Positions 28,239 through 39,000 of a DNA stretch of 64,000 nucleotides are shown piece by piece (within the stretch, counting starts at the first letter, position 1; every line of letters starts with the position of its first letter). The notes beneath the pieces were generated by a model. That model had not been told where the DNA came from. It saw only the letters and a program-made list of their open reading frames with translations, and made no database searches. A program made the position numbers and the translations under genes. The stretch spans positions 1,910,501 to 1,974,500 of the forward strand of contig NZ_JYNQ01000001.1 in NCBI RefSeq assembly GCF_000934685.1, in the 5' to 3' direction. Origin of the DNA: Lacinutrix sp. Hel_I_90. GTDB taxonomy: Bacteria; Bacteroidota; Bacteroidia; Flavobacteriales; Flavobacteriaceae.

Positions 28239-28652
28239 ATGTCTGACGAAAAAAACTTAAATGATAATCTTGACGATATGTTAGGTGACGCTAAAGAAGG
28301 CGCAAAAAAAGCGGCTGATAAAGCAGGAGAATTTGCTGATGATGCAAAAAAAACAGCAAATGAGTTTTCAAATAGTGCTAAAGAAACCTTTGGCAACTCA
28401 GCAGAAAACAAAAAGATATTAGCTGGAATTACAGCCATATTATTAGGCTGGCTTGGTGTTCATAAATTTATTTTGGGCTATCAAAAGGAAGGCATCATAA
28501 TGGCAGCAATTGGTGTTTTGGGTTGGTTCTTGTGTGGTATTCCAACAGCCTTAGTTTCTGTAATCGGACTTGTTGAAGGTATTATGTATCTCACAAAAAC
28601 GGACGCAGAATTTTACAACACCTATCAAGTTGGCCGTAAACCTTGGTTCTAA
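28239..28652 (+). CDS. TM2 domain protein
   Basis: 137 residues. The first ~65 are a highly charged Ala/Lys/Asp-rich helix resembling late-embryogenesis-type repeats (KKAADKAGEFADDAKKTANE). The rest is a TM2 domain with two hydrophobic helices (ILAGITAILLGWLGVHKFIL and the FLCGIPTALVSVIGLVEGIM hairpin). Inner membrane; function unknown. Followed by a strong terminator. Confidence 0.87.
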   Translation: MSDEKNLNDNLDDMLGDAKEGAKKAADKAGEFADDAKKTANEFSNSAKETFGNSAENKKILAGITAILLGWLGVHKFILGYQKEGIIMAAIGVLGWFLCGIPTALVSVIGLVEGIMYLTKTDAEFYNTYQVGRKPWF

Positions 28653-28660
28653 AATCTTAG

Positions 28661-28692
28661 AAGTCCAGATAACAGTTTATCTGGACTTTTTT
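28661..28692 (+). terminator. Terminator after the TM2 gene
   Basis: Perfect 12-base stem AAGTCCAGATAA / TTATCTGGACTT, 4-base loop and T run. Confidence 0.92.
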
Positions 28693-28833
28693 AAAATAAA
28701 CCATCAAAGTCAAAACCTTGTTTATACTACTAATCAGGATCTACTAAATGCATCCAATCCTGCAGTTAATGCTGTTTTTGTTAAAAATTAAGTGGATTGG
28801 TTTAAAGACTAAGTCGCTTTTCATTCCTTAATC

Positions 28834-29859
28834 TTATAAACCATAATTAAGTGGCAGGGCATCACCCATACGCTGATTTCCCATAAAACCACCAAACAAC
28901 ACTTTATCAACAGGTGCATGGTTCCCAAAGACATCAATTTGAAAGCGTTTGACTTCACTTTCTATTGCAGATTGTCTGCCTTTACAAAGAATATTTAATT
29001 TTATCGGAATTTCTACTTCAGTAATTTCAGAGCTATCACTTTTAAATACTCTTATTTGAGATTCAGGCTTAATTTGATAAGCCCCTTTAAAAATTTTAAA
29101 TTTTTCTTCCTTTAACCTGTTATTTGCTACCGCACGCATAAAGTGCAATGCAGACCCTGTAAATGCTTCTTTTCTGTTTTTTAAAGCTTTCCTATGCTTA
29201 TTAGAAGGTAAATCTTCAAAAAAAGTAGTGCCTGAGTAGGAAACAGAAGCAACAGTTTTATAGGTCTTTTCAAGGTCTAAAGTAGATTCAGTATCCATAT
29301 TATACACGATACTAAAATTATTTAAATCGTATCTAACTTTATAATCTAAAGCTGTATTATTAATCACTAATGGTGCTTTTGATGAAGCCACAAGTTGTTT
29401 GGTGTCCCTGTCAAAATTTAATACAAGTACGTCTTCATTTAAAATAGTACAGGCTTGTCCAAATTCTGACCGTCCTAAAAATTCTCGCTTAAATTGAATT
29501 AATTTAAATGGTCGGGACCATTCATCTTTACTATCTAATACAACCTCTTCTAAAGCGTTTACATCTGGTTTTAATGATAAATTATAAACCTTGTCAAAAT
29601 CTATAGTATTAAATATAATGCTTTCATAGCCCACAAAAGAAATCACCAATGGAGACCTTATTTCATTCTTTAAGGATAACGAAAATTCACCATCAAAATT
29701 AGTGGTTGTTCCATACGAGGTGTTATCAAAATATACTGAAGCCCCTACAATCGGTTCGTTCGTATTTCTGTCTTTTAATTTCCCGGTTAATGTTTGAGAG
29801 AAGACGACATTCAAGCTAAGAAATAAGATGGCCTGTAATAGCCTTTTTTTTAACCTCAT
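28834..29859 (-). CDS. Secreted carboxypeptidase-like regulatory domain protein
   Basis: 341 residues from the ATG at 29859; the frame reaches a TTG further upstream, but that would overlap the previous gene and lacks a signal. The signal peptide (KKRLLQAILFLSLNVVFSQT) leads into a CarboxypepD_reg-like beta-sandwich (GKLKDRNTNEPIVGASVYFD ... VISFVGYE). The remaining ~240 residues have no family I recognise. Such domains often sit at the outer membrane or form receptor N-terminal modules. It starts 27 bases after the stop of the acyltransferase gene. Confidence 0.8.
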   Translation of the reverse strand: MRLKKRLLQAILFLSLNVVFSQTLTGKLKDRNTNEPIVGASVYFDNTSYGTTTNFDGEFSLSLKNEIRSPLVISFVGYESIIFNTIDFDKVYNLSLKPDVNALEEVVLDSKDEWSRPFKLIQFKREFLGRSEFGQACTILNEDVLVLNFDRDTKQLVASSKAPLVINNTALDYKVRYDLNNFSIVYNMDTESTLDLEKTYKTVASVSYSGTTFFEDLPSNKHRKALKNRKEAFTGSALHFMRAVANNRLKEEKFKIFKGAYQIKPESQIRVFKSDSSEITEVEIPIKLNILCKGRQSAIESEVKRFQIDVFGNHAPVDKVLFGGFMGNQRMGDALPLNYGL

Positions 29860-29885
29860 AGGAATCAAGTGGCATTTTTTAAAAA

Positions 29886-31706
29886 TCAATCTTCAATAAC
29901 ACCATTAGCATTAGGATCTTTACTTTCAAATTCGGCTTGAAACTCTTCCATTACCGGACGTACTGTACTCTCTGGTAAATCTGCGATTTTAATATACATT
30001 AAGCCATCAACCGCATTATTAAATAAAGGATCCACATTAAATGCGACTAATCGTGCATTCTGTTTGATATATTTTTTCAACAATACCGGAAGTCTTAATG
30101 CACCAGGTTCTATTTCATCGATAATTTTATCGAACTTATTCAAATCGGCTTCTGTAGCATCAAAAACGAAGTCTTTATCGGCATCTTTAAGTTTTACCTT
30201 AAATTCTTTTTTAGGACGCACATATTGCGCAATATAAGGATCGTAATAATGAGATTTCATAAACTCAATCATTAAAGATTTTGAGAAATTTGAAAACTGA
30301 TTGCTTATACTTACACCACCAATTAAAAACTTATGCTCTGGATGACGCAAAGTAGTATGTACAATGCCTTTCCAAAGTAAAAATAAAGGCATTGGTTTTT
30401 GCTGGTATTCTTTAATAATAAATGCACGACCAAGCTCTATAGATTCGCTCATCATTTTATGCAACTCTGGCTCAAAACGGAATAAATCCTGAAGATAAAA
30501 TCCATCAATTCCAAAAGCTTCAAAAATCTTAGACCCTAGTCCCATTCTATAAGCTCCAGCAATCAATTTTTTTTCATTATCCCATAAAAACATATGGTAA
30601 TAGTACGTGTCAAAAGTATCTAAGTCTATAGCTTCATTAGTGCCTTCTCCAACTTCTCTAAACGTAATTTCACGTAATCTTCCTATTTCACGAAGAATGT
30701 TAGGGATTTCTTTTGCTGGTGCTAAATAGACTTCATAATTTTTACTTATTAATAAACGACGGTCATTTTTTAGAAGTGCTTTTACCTCATTAATCATGAT
30801 TTTAGAGTCTACGGGCGTCACAATTTTCTTGGGAATTTTATAAGCCTTTAGACTAGAAGAAATACTGCTAATTCTTTTCTCTTTAGGTTCAAAAGCATTA
30901 GATAACATGTAGGTTTTTCTTCTAATAAAATCAGAAAACTCTTCCAGTGTCTTATGCTCGTCTTGATCATTAACCGAAATAGCCTTTCCTACTCTAACCT
31001 TAATAGTTCTGCGCTTTTGTGTTAACAACTCTGAAGGTAATTTGGCGGTTCTAAACGTATCGTTAATTTTTGAAAGCTTATAAAACAGATTACTGTTTTT
31101 AGCATGAAAATAAATAGGAACAATAGGTACATTTGCTTTTTGAGCCAATTTCATAGCCGCTTCTTCCCAAGGCTTATCGACCATTAATTTGCCGTCTTTG
31201 TAGGTTGAAACCTCACCTGCAGGAAAAATACCGAGTGGATGCCCTTCGCGAATATGTAAAATTGCATTTTTAAAACCAAGCACACTCGACTTCGCATCTT
31301 TACGATCTTCAAACGGGTTAACAGGCATAATAAATGGCTTCATCGGCTCTATACGATGCAACAAAAAATTAGCAATGATTTTAAAATCCGGACGCTGTTC
31401 CAGCATTAATTTCAATAACAAAATCCCATCAATACCACCCAAAGGATGATTAGAAACCGTTATGTAAGCCCCTTCTTTTGGTAAGCGTTTTAAGTCTTCT
31501 TCAGGAATTTCGAACTTTATTTGAAACTCCTCTAAAATAGCATCAAGAAATTCTATTTCGCTTAAGTGCTTATTGCGATTGTAAATTTCATTGAGTTTAG
31601 AAATTTTTAAGACTTTCATCAATAACCATCCAGCAAAAGTTCCAAAAACACCATATTTATCAAGGTGTATTGCCTTCGAAACCTCTTTTGCTGTTACTAA
31701 TCCCAT
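29886..31706 (-). CDS. Bifunctional acyltransferase, OlsF-like (PlsC + GNAT)
   Basis: 606 residues in two halves. Residues ~60-260 are a PlsC-like acyltransferase with SNHPLGGIDG (His87-x5-Asp93) and FPAGEVST (~161-168). Residues ~300-550 are a GNAT-type N-acyltransferase of the OlsB/hemolysin-like class (FREVGEGTNEAID, GRAFIIKEYQQKPMPLFLLW). This two-domain layout matches OlsF, which acylates amino acids such as ornithine (N-acyl) and then adds a second fatty acid (O-acyl) to form amino-acid lipids; a glycine or other aminolipid is also possible. The catalytic motif is H-x5-D rather than the textbook H-x4-D. Membrane-associated. Confidence 0.85.
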   Translation of the reverse strand: MGLVTAKEVSKAIHLDKYGVFGTFAGWLLMKVLKISKLNEIYNRNKHLSEIEFLDAILEEFQIKFEIPEEDLKRLPKEGAYITVSNHPLGGIDGILLLKLMLEQRPDFKIIANFLLHRIEPMKPFIMPVNPFEDRKDAKSSVLGFKNAILHIREGHPLGIFPAGEVSTYKDGKLMVDKPWEEAAMKLAQKANVPIVPIYFHAKNSNLFYKLSKINDTFRTAKLPSELLTQKRRTIKVRVGKAISVNDQDEHKTLEEFSDFIRRKTYMLSNAFEPKEKRISSISSSLKAYKIPKKIVTPVDSKIMINEVKALLKNDRRLLISKNYEVYLAPAKEIPNILREIGRLREITFREVGEGTNEAIDLDTFDTYYYHMFLWDNEKKLIAGAYRMGLGSKIFEAFGIDGFYLQDLFRFEPELHKMMSESIELGRAFIIKEYQQKPMPLFLLWKGIVHTTLRHPEHKFLIGGVSISNQFSNFSKSLMIEFMKSHYYDPYIAQYVRPKKEFKVKLKDADKDFVFDATEADLNKFDKIIDEIEPGALRLPVLLKKYIKQNARLVAFNVDPLFNNAVDGLMYIKIADLPESTVRPVMEEFQAEFESKDPNANGVIED

Positions 31707-31729
31707 AGTTTATTTTTAGTTAGTTGCTA

Positions 31730-31760
31730 CAAATGTAAGCAATAGATTATTCAGTTACAA
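31730..31760 (-). promoter_or_regulatory. Promoter of the OlsF-like gene
   Basis: On the minus strand TTG (31760-31758), a 20-base spacer and TACATTTG (31737-31730), 24 bases before the start. It overlaps the end of the aspartate kinase gene, so the acyltransferase can be transcribed separately. Confidence 0.6.
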
Positions 31761-32997
31761 TTTGAACTGTTTCTTGAAATAATTGTTTTAATAAAACCGT
31801 TTTACCCTGTTGTAATGTTTTAATCGATAGGTCATCAAAATGCCTGATGGTATATAAGGAAACATTATTCTGGCAAGTTACTTTAAACTTTGCTTTTAAA
31901 TGTAACAACAAAGGCTCCAAATTATTGTAAGCATTTTCAAAACACACCGAAAAACTAATGGCAGAATTTTGAATCACATCTACTTTCATTTTATACAAGG
32001 CTAATAAAGTGAAAATCTCGCTAATATTTTCTTCAACGATATATGAAAAATCCAAAGTGGATAAGGATAACAACACTTGATTTTGTTTTAAAATAAAACA
32101 AGGTACTTTTGGCTCAATCCCTTTTGTTTTATTAACTGTTGTTCCTCTATCTTCTGGATTTAAAAATGATTTTACGTGCAACGGGATTTCCTTGCGCTGC
32201 AACGGTTGTAATGTTTTCGGGTGAATAACAGAAGCCCCATAAAAGGCTAATTCAATCGCTTCAGTATAGGAAATAGTATTTAATAACTTCGCATTACTAA
32301 AATGTCGCGGATCTCCATTTAAAACACCAGGAACGTCTTTCCATATCGTAACACTTTCAGCATTTAAACAGTATGCAAAAATAGCAGCGGTATAATCACT
32401 GCCTTCCCGCCCTAAAGTGGTCGTAAAGTTATTACTGTCACTTGCTAAAAACCCTTGTGTTATATATAATGTTGCGGGCGCTACTGCTTTTGAAATATGT
32501 GCTTGCGTAGCTTCCCAATCTACATTCGCTCGTCGATAATAATTGTCGGTTTTAATACATTTTCTAACGTCTAACCAGTTATTTTTTAAATGCATTTCAT
32601 TTAAATAGTGACTAATTATTGTAGATGATACTAACTCGCCACAACCAATCACTTGATCATAAATAAAGTTATAATCTGGCGATTTATTACTATTTAAAAA
32701 CAGCTGTAGTTCTTCAAAAAGCAATGCTACGGCTTGATAAACGGGATGTTGGTCGGTTTCAAACAGGTCATTTATAATAGTAGTATGATAAGTTTTAACC
32801 TCGAGTAATTCGTGAGCCAGATTTTCTTTGTCATTTAAATATTTATCAATAACAAGTTCTAGTGCATTCGTGGTTTTTCCCATTGCTGAAACAACGATAA
32901 GCGTATCTTTATACCCTACTTTTTCTAGTACACGAATAACGTTTTTCACCCCATATGCATCTTTTACAGAGGCACCACCAAACTTGAATACTCTCAT
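31747..32997 (-). CDS. Aspartate kinase
   Basis: First enzyme of lysine, methionine and threonine synthesis: phosphorylates aspartate. 416 residues. The N-terminal KFGGASVKDA nucleotide-site motif and the catalytic core (GFLASDSNNFTTTLGREGSDYTAAIFAYC) are clear. The C-terminal ~120 residues have the length of a tandem ACT regulatory region but little sequence identity to the usual pattern. Homologues of this short monofunctional class occur in Bacteroidetes. It overlaps the GNAT stop by one base. Confidence 0.9.
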   Translation of the reverse strand: MRVFKFGGASVKDAYGVKNVIRVLEKVGYKDTLIVVSAMGKTTNALELVIDKYLNDKENLAHELLEVKTYHTTIINDLFETDQHPVYQAVALLFEELQLFLNSNKSPDYNFIYDQVIGCGELVSSTIISHYLNEMHLKNNWLDVRKCIKTDNYYRRANVDWEATQAHISKAVAPATLYITQGFLASDSNNFTTTLGREGSDYTAAIFAYCLNAESVTIWKDVPGVLNGDPRHFSNAKLLNTISYTEAIELAFYGASVIHPKTLQPLQRKEIPLHVKSFLNPEDRGTTVNKTKGIEPKVPCFILKQNQVLLSLSTLDFSYIVEENISEIFTLLALYKMKVDVIQNSAISFSVCFENAYNNLEPLLLHLKAKFKVTCQNNVSLYTIRHFDDLSIKTLQQGKTVLLKQLFQETVQIVTE

Positions 32998-33476
32998 TAA
33001 ATATTGTTCAAATAATTTATTATACCGGCTTCATTTAATTGTACAACATCCCAATCACGCATCACATTCGCTCCTTTTTTTTCGTAAAAAGTAATGGCCG
33101 ATTCGTTCCAGTCTATCACTTCCCAAGAAATACGTTTAACGCCTAATGCCTGTCCGTATTTTACAACTTCATCAAGCAACGCAGTACCCAAACCACTGCC
33201 TCGCATTTTATGACTCACTATTAAATCTTCAAGATGTAAAACCTCTCCTTTCCAAGTAGAATAGCGTTTGTATACTAGGGCGATTCCAACAATTGCCTGT
33301 TCTTTTTCGGCTACAAAACAAGTAAATTTTGGCAACGCACCAAAGCCATCCCGTTTTAAATCTTCAACAGAAATAGCCACGGCTTCTGGTTCTTTTTCAT
33401 AGACTGCAAGCTCCACAATTAGATCATGAACACTTTGCATATCTGCTGCATTAGCTAAACGAATAGTAAAAGGCAT
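32997..33476 (-). CDS. GNAT family N-acetyltransferase
   Basis: 159 residues with the GNAT core: FTIRLANAADMQSVHDLI at the start, the acetyl-CoA loop HKMRGSGLGTALLDEVV (~94-110) and WNESAITFYEKKGA near the end. Substrate unknown. Its stop overlaps the aspartate kinase start by one base, so translation is coupled. Confidence 0.92.
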   Translation of the reverse strand: MPFTIRLANAADMQSVHDLIVELAVYEKEPEAVAISVEDLKRDGFGALPKFTCFVAEKEQAIVGIALVYKRYSTWKGEVLHLEDLIVSHKMRGSGLGTALLDEVVKYGQALGVKRISWEVIDWNESAITFYEKKGANVMRDWDVVQLNEAGIINYLNNI

Positions 33477-33493
33477 ACATTTAAATTTAGTTT

Positions 33494-33501
33494 CAAATAT
33501 A
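33494..33501 (-). promoter_or_regulatory. Promoter -7 box for the GNAT gene
   Basis: TATATTTG on the minus strand matches TAnnTTTG, 18 bases before the ATG. Confidence 0.55.
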
Positions 33502-33544
33502 GTTTAAACTTCAATAGTTTCAGTTTTAATAATTAACGAAAACG

Positions 33545-33574
33545 TTGTAGGTCGCTAAAAAAGTCAGATATTTG
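33545..33574 (+). promoter_or_regulatory. Promoter of fbp
   Basis: TTG (33545-33547), 19-base spacer and GATATTTG (33567-33574), one base off the consensus. It places transcription start after the alternative TTG start at 33572, supporting the ATG at 33596. Confidence 0.45.
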
Positions 33575-33595
33575 CAAAAAATAAGTCTCATTTTT

Positions 33596-34600
33596 ATGTC
33601 AAGAAAAAACCAAACTTTAGGAGAATTTATCATTGAAAATCAATCGTCTTTTAAATATACTTCCGGAGAACTATCACGATTAATCAACTCCATTCGCCTC
33701 GCAGCAAAAGTAGTAAATCACGAAGTGAATAAAGCAGGTTTAGTAGATATTATTGGCACTGCAGGAGACACCAATATTCAAGGTGAAGACCAGCAAAAAC
33801 TAGATGTTTACGCTAATGACAAATTCATTCAAACCTTAACCAATAGAAATATAGTTTGTGGTATTGCCAGTGAAGAAGAGGACAACTTTATTTCAATAAA
33901 CAGTCAGGATAAAAATAACCAAAATAAATATGTGGTTTTAATCGACCCATTAGATGGCTCCTCTAACATTGATGTTAATGTGTCTGTGGGTACCATTTTT
34001 TCAATTTACAGACGGGTAACTCCAGTAGGAACACCAGTAACTTTAGAAGATTTTTTACAAAAAGGAAATCAACAAGTTGCTGCAGGCTATGTGGTCTACG
34101 GCACGTCTACCATGCTCGTATACACTACAGGTTATGGCGTTAACGGTTTTACTTTAAATCCGGCTTTAGGTACTTTTTATTTATCGCACCCAAAGATGCG
34201 ATTTCCTGAAGATGGCAACATTTATTCAGTAAACGAAGGCAATTACAACCACTTTCCACAAGGTGTAAAAGACTATATTAAATATTGCCAAAAAGAGGAA
34301 GAAGACCGGCCTTATACGTCAAGGTACATTGGCAGTTTAGTGTCAGATTTTCATAGAAACATGATAAAAGGAGGGATTTATATGTATCCTAAAAGCTCTA
34401 AAAATTCTGATGGGAAATTGCGTTTGTTATATGAATGTAACCCTATGGCGTTTATTGCAGAACAAGCTAATGGTAAAGCAAGTGACGGTTTTACTCGAAT
34501 TTTAGATATTGACCCTACAGAACTACATCAACGTGTTCCATTTTTCTGCGGAAGTAAAAATATGGTACTGAAAGCTGAAGAATTTATGCAAAAAGCTTAA
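33596..34600 (+). CDS. fbp: Class 1 fructose-1,6-bisphosphatase
   Basis: Gluconeogenic phosphatase, 334 residues from the ATG at 33596. The metal-binding site [17 protein letters not shown] and the active-site EEDN region, together with the C-terminal [11 protein letters not shown], identify the class 1 (pig-liver type) enzyme. A TTG start 24 bases upstream would overlap the promoter. Alone in its transcript. Confidence 0.96.
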   Translation: MSRKNQTLGEFIIENQSSFKYTSGELSRLINSIRLAAKVVNHEVNKAGLVDIIGTAGDTNIQGEDQQKLDVYANDKFIQTLTNRNIVCGIASEEEDNFISINSQDKNNQNKYVVLIDPLDGSSNIDVNVSVGTIFSIYRRVTPVGTPVTLEDFLQKGNQQVAAGYVVYGTSTMLVYTTGYGVNGFTLNPALGTFYLSHPKMRFPEDGNIYSVNEGNYNHFPQGVKDYIKYCQKEEEDRPYTSRYIGSLVSDFHRNMIKGGIYMYPKSSKNSDGKLRLLYECNPMAFIAEQANGKASDGFTRILDIDPTELHQRVPFFCGSKNMVLKAEEFMQKA

Positions 34601-34700
34601 AATCGTTTACAATACGATTTGCTCTTTTTTCGTGACGCTCACACGACCGCATAACCACTTATTAAAGTGCAGCTCTAAAAAAAGCAAAAACATACATATA

Positions 34701-34730
34701 AAAAAAGCAAGCGATTACGCTTGCTTTTTT
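34701..34730. terminator. Bidirectional terminator between fbp and the TerB-like gene
   Basis: Perfect stem AAAAAAGCAAGCG / CGCTTGCTTTTTT with a 4-base loop, between convergent genes. Confidence 0.92.
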
Positions 34731-34749
34731 TATATACTCTAATAGGAAA

Positions 34750-35181
34750 TTATCTATTCATTTGTTTAATTTCTTCTGTAAACGTCTCTAAATCAACACC
34801 GTTACCTACTAAAATTAATGCTTTATCAACAACGTACTTTACATTCTCTGGGTTAAAGCCCAGACCAACACCAATTTTTCTTAATAAAACCTCCTCTTGA
34901 TTGCCTTTAATATGGTCTACATAAACCATACGCGCTAAGTCATATAAGCGCTCTAAACGGCTATCGTAAGACGTTGGAGGATTAATAGGGTGTGATTGGT
35001 AATCCTTTAAAATAATCTTATAATCGCCCTCACTAATATCTAAATTACGTGCCAAACGGTCTAAAAACTTTTTTTCCTCTTCGCTAATAATTCCATCATC
35101 CATGGCAACTCTAACAATTGAAGCAAAATGATCTTCATTACGCTTTTTAAATCCGCTATCAAATAAATCTGAAAATGACAT
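34750..35181 (-). CDS. TerB-like small cytosolic protein
   Basis: 143 residues from the ATG at 35181; a TTG 27 bases upstream overlaps the promoter box. The helical pattern with HFASIVRVAMDDGIISEEEKKFLDRLARNLDI resembles the TerB fold (seven helices with a conserved acidic metal patch). I know relatives that are annotated as tellurite-resistance TerB family, which need not mean tellurite resistance. Role unknown. Confidence 0.78.
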   Translation of the reverse strand: MSFSDLFDSGFKKRNEDHFASIVRVAMDDGIISEEEKKFLDRLARNLDISEGDYKIILKDYQSHPINPPTSYDSRLERLYDLARMVYVDHIKGNQEEVLLRKIGVGLGFNPENVKYVVDKALILVGNGVDLETFTEEIKQMNR

Positions 35182-35205
35182 ATATTTTTTAATTTTTAAG
35201 TGGCG

Positions 35206-35213
35206 CAAAGATA
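35206..35213 (-). promoter_or_regulatory. Promoter -7 box for the TerB-like gene
   Basis: TATCTTTG on the minus strand matches TAnnTTTG, 25 bases before the start. Confidence 0.5.
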
Positions 35214-35510
35214 GTTAAACTTCAAATCTTTTAAAATTAAAAGTTTCTTTTTTTGGGCATTCCTTTTACTTCTTTCAAAGAGGTGTAAAATACCGCCTTA
35301 TCCGCAGTCGCTCTTTGCGAGGCCCTTCAACAATGCTCCAACCACTAAAGCATCTACTCCTCTGGTTACTACTTAAATTCTAGAGGTGTTGTAGAGACCA
35401 AAACAGGAACTCGTAGAGAAGACCATATTTGCCCTCTTTTATAACGTCTGTAAATTATATTCTTTCCGATGGCTATCCTGCTCAATGAGAAATTTTGTAA
35501 ATTTACTTTT

Positions 35511-35930
35511 ATGGATAAAGCAACTAAAGAAAGATTAATTCGGTTAGCCGAAGAAGACATTCCAATTCATAAATATTTTGGTTTAAAAGTAGAGCTTATT
35601 GAAAAAGAGTTCATTCGAATTAAAGTTCCCTTTCGCAAAGACTTTGTTGGCGATATTCGCACGAATCGTTGGCACGGTGGTATTATGGCCACAATTATGG
35701 ACTCTGTTGGTGGTGCTATTGGGATTGCCAATTTTGAATCACCCGATGATAAGCTTTCAACTATTGATTTGCGAATAGACTATCTGCGGTTTGCTGAGGG
35801 CGAAGACCTTATTTTCGAGGGCAAGTTAGTGCGAATGGGTAATCGCATTATGGTGACAAAAATGAAAGCATTTCAACAAGGTGTTTTAGTTGCTGAAGGC
35901 AAAGGCGTTTATAATTTTCTTCGGTCGTAA
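35511..35930 (+). CDS. PaaI family thioesterase (hotdog fold)
   Basis: 139 residues from the ATG at 35511; the frame extends upstream but relatives begin near here. The segment NRWHGGIMATIMDSVGGAIGI (~60) holds the conserved HGG and catalytic Asp of the 4HBT/PaaI hotdog thioesterases, and FEGKLVRMGNRIMVTKMKAF is the second half. It should hydrolyse an acyl-CoA; the substrate is not evident. Confidence 0.88.
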   Translation: MDKATKERLIRLAEEDIPIHKYFGLKVELIEKEFIRIKVPFRKDFVGDIRTNRWHGGIMATIMDSVGGAIGIANFESPDDKLSTIDLRIDYLRFAEGEDLIFEGKLVRMGNRIMVTKMKAFQQGVLVAEGKGVYNFLRS

Positions 35931-36038
35931 GTTGTTGTTTTTAGCTTGCACCCCACAACAGGGGCATTAAAGAATTAAATAACACTGTTGAACACACATC
36001 AAATGCTTGATTTTTTTTAGTTTGATTGGTATAACACT

Positions 36039-36046
36039 TATATTTG
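36039..36046 (+). promoter_or_regulatory. Promoter -7 box for mfd
   Basis: TATATTTG matches TAnnTTTG, 19 bases before the GTG start. It overlaps an in-frame TTG at 36044, making that an unlikely start. Confidence 0.5.
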
Positions 36047-36064
36047 CTATTCAATACAAAATAC

Positions 36065-39000
36065 GTGAGCAAAACACTAATCTCGCAAACTTATTTAAAG
36101 TCTTTGCAACTGCAAAAACTGCAGACTGCTATTACCCAAACGGAAACAAAATCGCATGTAAAAGGTCTGGTTGGCTCTGCATTATCCTTTGTCATCGCCG
36201 AGAGTTTTAAAAATGCCCAAAAACCATTTTTGCTTGTTTTTAACGACAAAGAAGAAGCGGCCTTTTACCTCAACGATTTAGAACAACTCCTCAATACAAA
36301 GGATGTCCTGTTCTATCCTGGAAGTTACCGCAGACCTTACCAAATAGAAGAAACAGACAACGCCAATGTCTTGTTGCGCGCCGAGGTTTTAAACCGAATC
36401 AACTCCCAAAAAAAACCCGCAATTATAGTGACGTATCCAGATGCGTTATTTGAGAAAGTAGTCACCAGAAAAGAACTGGAAAGGAATACGCTAAAAATAA
36501 ATGTTGGTGATAACCTAAGTATCGATTTTGTTAACGAAATTTTATTCGAGTACAAATTTAAACGTGTTGATTTCGTTACAGAACCTGGGGAATTTTCAGT
36601 ACGTGGTGGTATTGTTGATGTCTTTTCTTTCTCACACGATGAGCCTTACCGTATCGAGTTTTTTGGCGATGAAGTGGATAGTATTAGAACCTTCGATGTT
36701 GAAACACAGCTCTCAAACGAGCAAATAAAGAAAATCGGGATTATTCCTAATGTAGAAAATAAATTTCTTGAAGAATCACGTGCCAGTTTCCTAAAATATA
36801 TTGCATCGAAAACAGTTGTTTTCACTAAAAACATCGATTTACTCTTTTCCAGAATCGATGACTTTTTTGAAAAAGCGGAACAGGCCTTTAAAAGCCTTTC
36901 AACCGAGGTGAAACATGCTGAGCCCATTGAATTATTTTGTAATACAACCTTACTAAAAAAACAATTATTAGATTTTAATGTCGTTGAGTTTGGTAGTGAA
37001 GCCTGGCTGAGCTCAAAAGAAAACATTAGCTTCAATACCACACCTCAACCTTCCTTTAATAAGCAATTTGACTTATTAATTGATGATTTAAATAGGAATC
37101 ATAATAAGGGTTATAAAAACTATATTGCTTGTATTAGCGAACAACAAGCCAAACGGTTTCATGATATTTTTGATGATGTAGAGCAAGACGTGCATTATGA
37201 AACCATCATCATTTCGCTATTTCAAGGTTTTATAGATCACGATTATAAATTGGTGTGTTACACAGACCATCAAATCTTTGAACGCTACCATAAATTTCAT
37301 TTAAAAAATGGCTATGCAAAAAAGCAAGCCATAACTTTAAAAGAACTTACAAATTTAGACATTGGGGACTATGTTACACACATCGATCATGGTATTGGTC
37401 GGTTTGGCGGCCTGCAAAAAATAGATGTAGAAGGCAAAAAACAAGAAGCTATTAAGCTTGTTTATGGTGAACGTGATGTGTTGTATTTAAGTATTCATTC
37501 ACTACATAAAATCACCAAGTTTAATGGTAAAGACGGTAAGCCGCCTAAAATTTATAAACTAGGTAGTAAAGCATGGAAAGTCCTTAAAGAAAAAACAAAG
37601 TCAAGAGTCAAGCACATTGCTTTTAACTTAATAAAACTTTACGCGAAACGTAAGCTTGAAAAAGGCTACCAATACAAGCAAGACACGTATTTACAACACG
37701 AATTAGAAGCTTCTTTTATTTACGAAGACACACCAGATCAAATTACAGCAACTGCAGATATTAAAACAGACATGGAAAGTGAGCGTCCTATGGATCGCTT
37801 AATTTGTGGTGATGTTGGTTTTGGCAAAACAGAAGTTGCTATACGTGCCGCTTTTAAAGCTGTCGATAATGGTAAGCAGGTCGCCGTTTTAGTACCCACA
37901 ACCATTTTAGCGTTTCAGCACCATAAAACGTTTAGTGAGCGACTAAAGGAGTTTCCGGTAACTGTAGATTATGTGAATCGTTTTCGTACGGCGAAAGAAA
38001 AACGAGAAACCTTAGAGAAGTTAGAAAAAGGACATGTTGATATTATTATTGGGACGCATCAACTAGTTAATAAAAATGTAAAATTTAATGACTTAGGATT
38101 GCTTATTGTTGATGAAGAACAAAAATTTGGAGTTGCCGTAAAAGAGAAACTCAAAACACTAAAAGACAATGTAGACGTTTTGACCTTAACAGCGACGCCT
38201 ATTCCAAGAACACTTCAGTTTAGTTTAATGGCTGCAAGAGATTTATCGGTGATTACCACAGCACCACCAAATCGTTATCCTATAGAAAGTCATGTGATTC
38301 GTTTTAGTGAAGAAACCATTCGGGATGCGGTAAGCTATGAGATAGCGCGCGGCGGGCAGATATTTTTCATCCATAACCGTATTGAAAACATTAAAGAAGT
38401 CGCTGGTATGATTCAACGATTAGTACCAGATGCAAAAATCGGGATTGGGCATGGGCAACTAGATGGAAAAAAATTAGAAGAACTCATGTTATCTTTTATG
38501 GAAGGTGCTTTTGACGTTTTGGTGAGTACTACTATTATTGAAAGCGGACTTGATGTACCAAATGCAAATACTATTTTCATAAATAATGCAAATAATTTTG
38601 GCTTGAGTGATTTGCACCAAATGCGTGGTCGTGTAGGCCGAAGCAATAAAAAAGCCTTTTGTTATTTTATTACACCAGAATATTCTGCAATGACTAACGA
38701 CGCCAGGAAACGTATTCAGGCATTAGAGCAGTTTACAGCATTAGGGAGTGGTTTCAATATCGCCATGAAAGATTTAGAAATTCGTGGTGCTGGTGATTTA
38801 TTGGGTGGAGAGCAAAGTGGTTTCATTAATGAAATAGGTTTTGATACCTATCAGAAAATTTTAAATGAAGCCATTGAAGAGCTTAAAGAATCTGAGTTTA
38901 AAGATTTATATCCTGAAGATATTGAAACAAAAGAGTATGTAAAAGACATGACCATCGATACTGATTTCGAATTACTATTTCCAGACGATTATGTCAATAA

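Noticed and set aside
28570-28791. Frame after the TM2 gene ending NAVFVKN
   Set aside because: It runs through the TM2 gene in another frame and the strong terminator; no ATG placed after the terminator.
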